In this document: positions 42,377-48,867 of the stretch, piece by piece
How the letters are laid out: every line of letters starts with the position of its first letter
Position numbering within the stretch: the first letter of the stretch is position 1
Notes under the pieces: generated by a model
Databases searched by the model: none
What the model was told of the DNA's origin: nothing
What the model saw: the letters and a program-made list of their open reading frames with translations, nothing else
Made by a program: the position numbers and the translations under genes
Source of the DNA: Candidatus Stahliibacteriota bacterium
Lineage (GTDB): Bacteria; Hydrothermota; Tepidihabitantia; SM23-42
Direction of reading: 5' to 3'
DNA length: 48,867 nucleotides
Assembly (NCBI GenBank): GCA_030602565.1
Contig: JAUVZL010000014.1
Location: forward strand, 1 to 48,867

Positions 42377-42871
42377 ATGGAAAAACTTTCACCAAAATTC
42401 AAATATGAGGTAGCCCAAGAGCCAGGTGGTGAAGATATAAAATTATGCTTTGCCTGCGGAATTTGTACTGCCAGTTGTCCAATAAGGGAGATCGATGAGG
42501 GATATAACCCACGCAGGATTATTCGAATGGTTCTTTTGGGAATGAAACAAAGGGTTCTGAGTAGCGATTTTATCTGGTTTTGCTCAAGTTGCTATGCCTG
42601 CACTGAAAGATGTCCTCAAGGTGTACGATTTACTGATGTAATGAACGCAATAAAAAATCTGGCCGTGAAACAAGGTTATATACCGGCTTCATTCACACAA
42701 CAGATAGATATCCTAAAACGATTTGGCAGATTATATGAGATCGATGAGTTTGATAATAAAAAGAGGGTAGGGTTTGGTCTCCCAAGAGTCGAAAAGGCTA
42801 AGGGATTTACAAACAAGATTATGGTATTGACCGAGCTTGATGAAATTATCTTGCGGAACAATGAAAAATAG
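42377..42871 (+). CDS. hdrC: Heterodisulfide reductase subunit C
   Basis: The 164-residue protein has the two cluster motifs CFACGICTASCP and CSSCYACTERCPQGV separated by the HdrC text EGYNPRRIIRMVLLGM. It is a clear paralogue of 24895-25344 with a longer C-terminus. hdrB follows after a 141-base gap containing a strong hairpin. It would link HdrA to HdrB. Confidence 0.94.
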   Translation: MEKLSPKFKYEVAQEPGGEDIKLCFACGICTASCPIREIDEGYNPRRIIRMVLLGMKQRVLSSDFIWFCSSCYACTERCPQGVRFTDVMNAIKNLAVKQGYIPASFTQQIDILKRFGRLYEIDEFDNKKRVGFGLPRVEKAKGFTNKIMVLTELDEIILRNNEK

Positions 42872-42935
42872 ACTATCAGAATATCAGTATATCAGAGGGG
42901 AGGAATTCAGGATATTAGGGCATCAGGGAATTTTT

Positions 42936-42995
42936 AATATCTTGGTAACAGGCTGTTCTGATATCCGCTTCCTGATATCCTGTTACCAAGATATT
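42936..42995. repeat. Perfect 17-bp inverted repeat between hdrC and hdrB
   Basis: AATATCTTGGTAACAGG (42936-42952) and its exact reverse complement (42979-42995) flank a 26-base loop. GATATC-type words also occur before it. A T-rich stretch follows, so it could attenuate transcription, or be a mobile palindromic repeat. No ribosome site is visible between it and the hdrB ATG. Confidence 0.75.
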
Positions 42996-43012
42996 CTTAT
43001 TTAATTTTTATC

Positions 43013-43894
43013 ATGAAGTATGCCCTTTATCCTGGTTGTACAGTCTTAGGCAGGGGAAGAAACTATGAGATGGCGGCAAGAGAGGTCGCCAAGGCATTTG
43101 GAATTGAGTTTGTTGAGTTGGATGATTTTGAATGTTGTGGTTTTCCAGTAAAGTCAGTCAACTACGAAACATTTATGATGATGGGTGCCCGGAATATCTT
43201 TGCTGCCGAAGAAAAGGGGTTGGATATTTGTACATTATGTAGTGCCTGTACAGGTTCACTTACTGAGGTGAATAAACATCTCATTGAACACTTTGATGAG
43301 AAAACAAGAATCATCGCGCGATTGAAGAGGAACGGCATTAATTACCGGATGGGTAGAGATATTACTATTAAACATTTTACTAAGATTCTTTATGAAGACA
43401 TTGGGGTTAGTGAAATTGAAGAACAGATAGAGAAGAAACTTTCAAATCTCAATATTGCAGCACACTATGGCTGCCACTATTTAAAACCTACTGATATCTA
43501 TGACAATCCTGAAGATCCTGAGAATCCCCATTCTTTGGATGAGCTTATTATGGTAACTGGTGCAAATTCGGTTGATTACAATGAGAAGATGAGATGTTGC
43601 GGTGCAGGAGTTCTTGCAATTAGTGAGGATTTAGCATATTCAATTGTCCGACCAAAACTCCAGGAGTTATCAAAGAATTCAGTCGATGCAATGGTTTTAC
43701 ATTGTCCCTTCTGCAGTGTGATGTATGATGATAATCAGAAAAAGATTGAGCAGAAATTTGAAGAGAAATATAATCTACCTGTCCTCTATTATCCTCAACT
43801 ACTCGGCTTGGCACTGGGAATTGATGCGAAGTTATTAGGTCTTCGAATGAACAGGGTATCTACAAGGGCTTTTTTAGAGAAGGTGGGGATATGA
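43013..43894 (+). CDS. hdrB: Heterodisulfide reductase subunit B (two CCG domains)
   Basis: The 293-residue protein has two complete CCG-type cysteine sets: GCTVLGRG, ECCGFPVKS and CTLCSAC in the first, YGCHYLKP, RCCGAGVLA and HCPFC in the second. In methanogens these bind the noncubane [4Fe-4S] clusters that reduce the disulfide CoM-S-S-CoB. Bacteria lack that substrate as far as is known, so the acceptor here is open. It is the only hdrB in the window. It overlaps the giant HdrA gene by four bases. Lack of a Shine-Dalgarno sequence is odd. Confidence 0.94.
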   Translation: MKYALYPGCTVLGRGRNYEMAAREVAKAFGIEFVELDDFECCGFPVKSVNYETFMMMGARNIFAAEEKGLDICTLCSACTGSLTEVNKHLIEHFDEKTRIIARLKRNGINYRMGRDITIKHFTKILYEDIGVSEIEEQIEKKLSNLNIAAHYGCHYLKPTDIYDNPEDPENPHSLDELIMVTGANSVDYNEKMRCCGAGVLAISEDLAYSIVRPKLQELSKNSVDAMVLHCPFCSVMYDDNQKKIEQKFEEKYNLPVLYYPQLLGLALGIDAKLLGLRMNRVSTRAFLEKVGI

Positions 43895-46800
43895 GAGGTC
43901 AGAGGATGTCAAATAGCATTGACGGAAAAATCGGTGCAGTACTCGTTGTCGGTGGGGGAATTGGTGGTATCCAGGCAGCCCTTGATTTAGCCGATTCTGG
44001 ATTCAAGGTTTATCTGCTGGAAAAGGGTCCAAGTATTGGCGGCGTGATGGCACAATTGGATAAGACTTTTCCAACAAATGACTGTTCGATGTGCATTCTT
44101 GCACCCAAACTTGTAAGCGTTGCTCGACATCCAAATATCGAGATCATTACCAATGCAGAGATCGAGAAATTATCTGGTGAACCTGGTAATTTTATTGTAT
44201 TTGTAAAGAAAGAGCCACGTTATATTGATGAAGAAAAATGCACTGGATGTGGTGATTGTGTCAAAGTCTGCCCGGTCCAATTGCCTGATGAATTCGATGA
44301 ATGCCTTTCTTTGAGAAATGCTATTTATCGTCTCTACCCACAGGCAGTTCCTAATGCATTTAAGATTGACAAACAGGGTGTACCACCTTGTAAGGATGCT
44401 TGCCCTGCTGGTCTATCTGGTCAGGGATACTCCTCTTTTATTGCCAAAGGGAAATTCAAAGAGGCGCTTGAATATATTAGGGGTGTTCTTCCGTTCCCAT
44501 CAATATGTGGTCGAGTTTGTCATCATCCATGCGAAGAGAATTGTAATAGAAAAGACATCGACGAGTCTGTATCTATAATGCGTCTAAAAAGATTCGTTGC
44601 TGACTTTGCAAGAAATAATGGTGATGAACCTGTTGAAAAAATAAAAATAACGCAAAAAGAAAAAATTGGCATAATTGGTGCAGGACCAGCTGGTCTTACC
44701 TGCGCCGAGAAATTAATAAAGATGGGTTATCCAGTAACAGTATTTGATTCTTCTCGTATCCCTGGTGGGATGATGACATCTTGTATTCCAGAATATCGTC
44801 TACCTGAAGAAAGTGCACTCTATGATATAAAGAGATTGCTTGATTTGGGAATCGAATTTAAAGGTGGTGTAACTTTTGGGAAAAACAAGTCCTTGGAAGA
44901 TTTAAAGAATGATGGTTATAAAGCAATTTTTATTGGGATCGGTGCGCAGAATGCGAAGAGATTAAAGATTGAAGGGATTGAAAATAGAGGTGTACACTAT
45001 GGTATTCCATTTTTAAAGACTGTTAAGGCAAGTCAAGATATTGAAAATTTTGGCAAAAAAATTATTGTCATTGGTGGTGGAAATGTTGCAATTGATTGTG
45101 CCCGGACTGCGCTTCGTTTAGGTGCTGAACAGGTTCATCTGGTCTGTCTTGAAACAAGGGATTTAACATCAAAGGATCGAATGCCTGCCCATGAGTGGGA
45201 AATCTTAGAGGCAGAGGAAGAAGGAGTAATAATTCGTTCTTCATTAGGGCCCGAAAAAATAATTACAAAGGACGGCAAAATTTTTGGACTCGAAACTATT
45301 GAATGCATTTCAGTTTATGACAAGGACGGAAAATTTAATCCAGGATTTAAGAAAGATTCTGAACCAACAGCAATTAACGGTGATACAGTTATTTTAGCAA
45401 TTGGTCAAGAACCCGATGTTTTAGGGTTCGAAAAACTGGAGTGGAATCCCTGGAAAACATTGAAAGTAGATTCCTTGACCCTGAGGACTAATATTCCTGG
45501 TATATTTGCTGGTGGAGATATTGTTAGAGGTCCAGCATCAATTATTGAAGCGGTCGCAGACGGAAATGAGGCAGCAATCTCTATAGACAGATTTTTGAGG
45601 GGCGAGGATATAAAACAAGGAAGAGAAAAACCTGACATAGAAATTGCCAAAAAACCTGAAAAGGAATTTGAAAAGAAACCTCGACAGCAAACAAAGACAT
45701 TAAACCCAGCGGTTCGAAGAAATTCCTGGGATGAAATTGAGTTTTGTTTTACTCAAGAGCAGGCAATAGAAGAGGCAAAACGGTGCATGGAATGTAGTGT
45801 GTGTGCTTCTTGTTATCTTTGTGTTGATACCTGTAAAGCAGAAGCAATCGATCACATGATGCGCGAAAAGATTTTGGAATTGAACGTTGGTTCGATCATT
45901 CTATCACCAGGGTTTGATGAATTTGATGCAAAAAAGAAGAGCGAATACGGGTATGGACGGTACGAGAATGTTGTTACATCAATAGAGTTTGAAAGAATCC
46001 TTTCTGCTTCAGGTCCTTTTGAAGGTCATGTCTTGAGACCTGGTGATAAAAAGGAGCCAAAAAGAATTGCCTTTATTCAATGTGTGGGTTCGAGAGACCC
46101 ACAAGCAGGTAAGAGTTATTGCTCATCGGTCTGTTGTACATATGCTATCAAAGAGGCAATCATTGCCAAGGAACACGCCAAGAATGGTCTTGAAACAACA
46201 ATTTTTTGCATGGATATAAGGACATTTGGTAAAGGATTTGAATCTTATTATGAACGGGCAAAGAATGAATATGGTGTTAGATTTATCAGGGCAGGAATCT
46301 CGAAGGTTGATGAAGTTTCAGAGACAAAGAATCTAATAGTACACTATGAAAGTGAAGCTGGTGAAATAAAACAAGAAGAATTTAATATGGTTGTTCTTTC
46401 GGTTGGTCTTGTACCCAAAGAAGGGACAGCTCAGTTAGCAAAGAGATTACGGGTCAATCTGAATGAACATGGCTTTTGCCGAACCTCAGAGTTTATGCCG
46501 GTTGATACTATTAGAGATGGAATATATGTCTGCGGTGCATTTGCCGGGCCAAAGGATATCCCTGAGACAGTAACTCAGGCATCCGGTGCAGCAGCAAAGG
46601 CTATGAGTCTTCTGGCTACAGCAAGAAATACCTTAATAACAAAGAAGGAGTATCCTCCTGAATTGGATGTTTCAAATCAAGAACCGAGGATTGGTGTTTT
46701 TATCTGCCACTGCGGGATAAATATTGGCGGGTATGTTGATGTGCCGAGCGTAGTTGAATACACAAAGGATTTGCCCAATGTTGTCTATACTGAAGATAAT

Positions 46801-48411
46801 CTATATACCTGTTCTCAGGATACACAAGAAAGAATAGTTGAAATGATCAAAGAGCATAAATTGAATCGTGTTGTTGTTGCTTCGTGTACACCCAGGACCC
46901 ACGAGCCCCTTTTCCGCGAGACAATAAGAGAGGCAGGTTTAAACCCATATCTCTTTGAGATGGCAAATATTCGGGATCAGTGCTCTTGGATTCACATGAA
47001 CGAGCCAGAGGAAGCGACTGAAAAGGCGAAAGACTTAGTAAGGATGGCAGTTGCCAAAGCACGATTACTCATACCTTTAAAACGGGTCGAGATTGATGTT
47101 ATTCAAAAGGCATTAGTAATTGGTGGTGGAATTGCCGGAATGGTCTCAAGCCTTTCACTTGCTGAACAGGGTTTTGAAGTCTTTCTGGTTGAGAAGGAAA
47201 AGGAACTGGGAGGCAATTTAAGGCATATCTATTACACAATTGAAGGAAGAGATGTCCAAAGATTTTTAAGAAGAACTATTGAGAAGATAAAAAATAACAG
47301 GTTGATAAGGGTATTTACTAGTGCAAACATCGAATCAATTTCAGGATATATTGGAAATTACGAGACTGAGATTTCACTCACTAACGGCACAAAAGAGGAG
47401 TTTAAACACGGTGTAGTGATTGTTGCTACCGGTGCTCAGGAGTATAAGCCTACTGAGTATTTATATGGTAAAGACAAGAAGGTCATTACACAGCGGGAAT
47501 TGGAGGAAAGAATATCAGGATATCAGGATATCAGACTATCAGGCAATCAGACTATAAGACCATCTGACAATCCGACTATGGGTCTATCCGACTATAAGAC
47601 TGTAGTTATGATCCAGTGTATTGGTTCAAGGGATGATGACCATCCGTATTGTAGTAGGATCTGCTGTTTCCAGGCCGTAAAAAATGCATTGAAGCTTCTG
47701 GAAATAAATCCCGAAGCAAATATCTATGTGCTATATCGCGATGTAAGGACATACGGCTTTAAAGAAGATTTTTATAGGAAGGCAAGAGAGGCAGGCGTTA
47801 TCTTTATCAGATATGATAATGATTCAAAACCTCAGATACAAAGCAGTAATGGTAAGTTAAATATCTCAGTATTTGAGCCAATTCTAAGAGAGAAGATCGA
47901 GTTTTCCTCTGACCTTTTAGTTCTTTCAACTGGGATTGAGCCAAAAAAAAATAATGATGTTCTGGCAAAAATATTAAAGGTGCCTCTTAATGATGAAGGA
48001 TTTTTCCTGGAGGCGCACGTTAAATTAAGACCAGTTGATTTTGCTACTGAAGGTGTTTTTGTGGCAGGGATGGCGCATAGTCCAAAATGTATTGATGAAG
48101 CGATAAGTCAGGCTGAGGCTGCTGTAGCAAGGGCAGCGACGTTCATCGCCCATAAAAAATATTATGCCGAGGCTGCAATTTCCCATGTTAATGAAGAACT
48201 CTGTGCTGGTTGTGGTGTCTGCAGTAGTTTGTGTCCTTTTGAAGCAATTGAAATTATAACCGAGGATACTAAACGGAAATCTGAAGTGAACGAAGCATTA
48301 TGCAAAGGATGTGGTACGTGTGTTGCTGCGTGTCCTTCAGGTGCAATGGAACAATACGGCTTTACAAAACAACAGATTTTGGCAATGGTTGAGGTGCTTT
48401 CTGCTCCTTGA
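43891..48411 (+). CDS. hdrA: Giant tandem HdrA with an inserted NfnB/GltD-like NADPH module
   Basis: This 1506-residue protein starts as Hdr[32 protein letters not shown] (about residues 117-128) and LYPQAVPNAFKIDKQG. From about residue 164 it becomes a GltD/NfnB-like unit (PPCKDACPAG, ICGRVCHHPCEENC, IIGAGPAGLTCA, VIGGGNVAIDCARTALRLG) to about residue 630, then returns to HdrA (CYLCVDTCKAEAID, GSIILSPGF, IAFIQCVGSRD). A second HdrA unit follows: FICHCGIN near 936, VIGGGIAG near 1076 and two C-terminal [4Fe-4S] motifs. A repeat-encoded insert lies at about residues 1207-1237. It likely couples NADPH to HdrB via HdrC. It is the closest relative of the split HdrA at 18333/21139. Confidence 0.93.
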   Translation: MRGQRMSNSIDGKIGAVLVVGGGIGGIQAALDLADSGFKVYLLEKGPSIGGVMAQLDKTFPTNDCSMCILAPKLVSVARHPNIEIITNAEIEKLSGEPGNFIVFVKKEPRYIDEEKCTGCGDCVKVCPVQLPDEFDECLSLRNAIYRLYPQAVPNAFKIDKQGVPPCKDACPAGLSGQGYSSFIAKGKFKEALEYIRGVLPFPSICGRVCHHPCEENCNRKDIDESVSIMRLKRFVADFARNNGDEPVEKIKITQKEKIGIIGAGPAGLTCAEKLIKMGYPVTVFDSSRIPGGMMTSCIPEYRLPEESALYDIKRLLDLGIEFKGGVTFGKNKSLEDLKNDGYKAIFIGIGAQNAKRLKIEGIENRGVHYGIPFLKTVKASQDIENFGKKIIVIGGGNVAIDCARTALRLGAEQVHLVCLETRDLTSKDRMPAHEWEILEAEEEGVIIRSSLGPEKIITKDGKIFGLETIECISVYDKDGKFNPGFKKDSEPTAINGDTVILAIGQEPDVLGFEKLEWNPWKTLKVDSLTLRTNIPGIFAGGDIVRGPASIIEAVADGNEAAISIDRFLRGEDIKQGREKPDIEIAKKPEKEFEKKPRQQTKTLNPAVRRNSWDEIEFCFTQEQAIEEAKRCMECSVCASCYLCVDTCKAEAIDHMMREKILELNVGSIILSPGFDEFDAKKKSEYGYGRYENVVTSIEFERILSASGPFEGHVLRPGDKKEPKRIAFIQCVGSRDPQAGKSYCSSVCCTYAIKEAIIAKEHAKNGLETTIFCMDIRTFGKGFESYYERAKNEYGVRFIRAGISKVDEVSETKNLIVHYESEAGEIKQEEFNMVVLSVGLVPKEGTAQLAKRLRVNLNEHGFCRTSEFMPVDTIRDGIYVCGAFAGPKDIPETVTQASGAAAKAMSLLATARNTLITKKEYPPELDVSNQEPRIGVFICHCGINIGGYVDVPSVVEYTKDLPNVVYTEDNLYTCSQDTQERIVEMIKEHKLNRVVVASCTPRTHEPLFRETIREAGLNPYLFEMANIRDQCSWIHMNEPEEATEKAKDLVRMAVAKARLLIPLKRVEIDVIQKALVIGGGIAGMVSSLSLAEQGFEVFLVEKEKELGGNLRHIYYTIEGRDVQRFLRRTIEKIKNNRLIRVFTSANIESISGYIGNYETEISLTNGTKEEFKHGVVIVATGAQEYKPTEYLYGKDKKVITQRELEERISGYQDIRLSGNQTIRPSDNPTMGLSDYKTVVMIQCIGSRDDDHPYCSRICCFQAVKNALKLLEINPEANIYVLYRDVRTYGFKEDFYRKAREAGVIFIRYDNDSKPQIQSSNGKLNISVFEPILREKIEFSSDLLVLSTGIEPKKNNDVLAKILKVPLNDEGFFLEAHVKLRPVDFATEGVFVAGMAHSPKCIDEAISQAEAAVARAATFIAHKKYYAEAAISHVNEELCAGCGVCSSLCPFEAIEIITEDTKRKSEVNEALCKGCGTCVAACPSGAMEQYGFTKQQILAMVEVLSAP
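47511..47601 (+). repeat. ATATCAG/GACTATAAG repeat inserted in frame in the giant HdrA gene
   Basis: Five or more short near-repeats (GGATATCA, AGACTATCAG, ATCAGACTATAAGAC, ATCCGACTATAAGAC) encode about 30 polar residues between ITQRELEE and VVMIQCIGSRD. The paralogue at 21139 has a far shorter linker at this place. Related words occur at 28534-28573. Confidence 0.7.
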
Positions 48412-48435
48412 CATTATTATCATTTTTGATAACAT
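48408..48435 (+). promoter_or_regulatory. Candidate promoter with internal operator-like palindrome
   Basis: TTGACA (48408-48413) overlaps the end of the HdrA gene and is followed after 16 bases by TAACAT (48430-48435). Between them TTATCA and TGATAA form a perfect 6-bp inverted repeat around TTTT (48417-48432), a possible repressor site. The -10 box is weak. Confidence 0.4.
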
Positions 48436-48441
48436 AAACAT

Positions 48442-48867
48442 ATGAAGATTTCATTGAGGACTAAACTGATTGTGAGTTTAGTGTTGGTTGTCTTTATAAG
48501 TGGTATTATAAGCATGATCATTGGTGTGAGATTGATTGGTAATGGGATAATCAGACAGGCTCAAGATAAAGTAAGGCTCGATTTAAACTCTGCACGAGAA
48601 GTATATCTAGAAGAAGGAAGAAATATTAAAAACCTAGTGCGTCTAACTGCTATAAGATTTTTTATAAAAGATGCAATATTAAAGAACGATAGAAAAAAGT
48701 TAAATGAAGAATTACAAAAAATTAGGAAAAATGAATCCTTAGATATACTGACTTTAACCGATAAGACAGGTCGTATTCTTGTCAGAGCACGTAATCCAGC
48801 AATCTATGGTGATTGGTTAAATGATACTATAGTAAATTATGTATTATTGAAAAAACAACCAATAGCA
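48442..48867 (+). CDS. N-terminal part of a membrane sensor protein (histidine kinase or chemoreceptor), 3' truncated
   Basis: The frame from ATG 48442 stays open to the end of the window (142 codons). It starts with a basic tail (MKISLRTKL), one membrane helix (IVSLVLVVFISGIISMIIGV), and then a helical extracytoplasmic region with LTDKTGRILVRARNPAIYGD, the pattern of Cache-type sensor domains in kinases and chemoreceptors. The output domain is beyond the window. Neighbouring genes include several receivers that could be partners. Confidence 0.8.
   Translation, partial: MKISLRTKLIVSLVLVVFISGIISMIIGVRLIGNGIIRQAQDKVRLDLNSAREVYLEEGRNIKNLVRLTAIRFFIKDAILKNDRKKLNEELQKIRKNESLDILTLTDKTGRILVRARNPAIYGDWLNDTIVNYVLLKKQPIA

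Noticed and set aside
47511-47601. CRISPR-like array
   Set aside because: Units are short, imperfect, lack unique spacers and keep the HdrA reading frame open.

Overview
The window is a dense, almost entirely plus-strand block of anaerobic redox genes from a bacterium with moderately AT-rich DNA. It carries bacterial mrp genes, an NtrC-type sigma-54 activator and an L,D-transpeptidase (so peptidoglycan). The set of functions (membrane-bound group 4 [NiFe]-hydrogenase with a Mrp antiporter, heterodisulfide-reductase-like HdrABC, FlxABCD, Nfn, NuoEF-like subunits) fits a strict anaerobe that shuttles electrons between H2, ferredoxin and NAD(P)H. The repeat families and S23-type four-helix-bundle gene resemble uncultured candidate-phylum genomes (for example WOR-3-like lineages), but the taxon cannot be fixed from this sequence. 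No rRNA, tRNA or CRISPR array was seen, and no minus-strand gene is convincing.

Region 1 (1-14243) is one operon for a membrane-bound hydrogenase/antiporter. It holds a truncated FAD/NAD oxidoreductase subunit, a NuoG/molybdopterin-fold protein, a multi-cluster ferredoxin, NuoH-, NuoB-, NuoC- and NuoD-like hydrogenase subunits with all four Ni-binding cysteines, two NuoL/N-like antiporter subunits, an MbhD/E protein, MrpB-G and a NuoI-like ferredoxin. A four-helix-bundle (23S rRNA intervening sequence family) gene sits between mrpC and mrpD, and an internally deleted copy of it lies between the NuoL-like gene and the MbhD/E gene.

Region 2 (14244-18333) holds an L,D-transpeptidase and regulators: an NtrC-family activator behind a near-perfect sigma-70 promoter, then a 323-base gap with an imperfect palindrome and a good -24/-12 (sigma-54) promoter, then a receiver-kinase hybrid and a single-receiver protein.

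Region 3 (18333-31988) reads as one operon. A NuoE-like protein carries the first ~125 residues of an HdrA at its N-terminus. NuoF follows, then a NuoG-like Fe-S domain fused to the rest of that same HdrA. It continues with MvhD, HdrC, a tandem HdrA and FlxD-C-B-A. The simplest reading is an HdrA gene split by a NuoEFG cassette, giving an NADH-linked Hdr complex.

Region 4 (32102-42293) holds two sets of 2-oxoacid:ferredoxin-oxidoreductase-like subunits (KorD-KorB and KorD-KorB-KorC) with eroded thiamine-diphosphate motifs and no KorA, around NfnA-NfnB, a standard-length HdrA and several two-component proteins.

Region 5 (42377-48867) has HdrC, HdrB and a 1506-residue tandem HdrA with a complete NfnB/GltD-like NADPH module inserted into its first half, then the start of a membrane sensor. 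The likely theme is a set of HdrA-centred, probably bifurcating complexes that differ in their electron-input module, coupled through ferredoxin to a proton/sodium-pumping hydrogenase.
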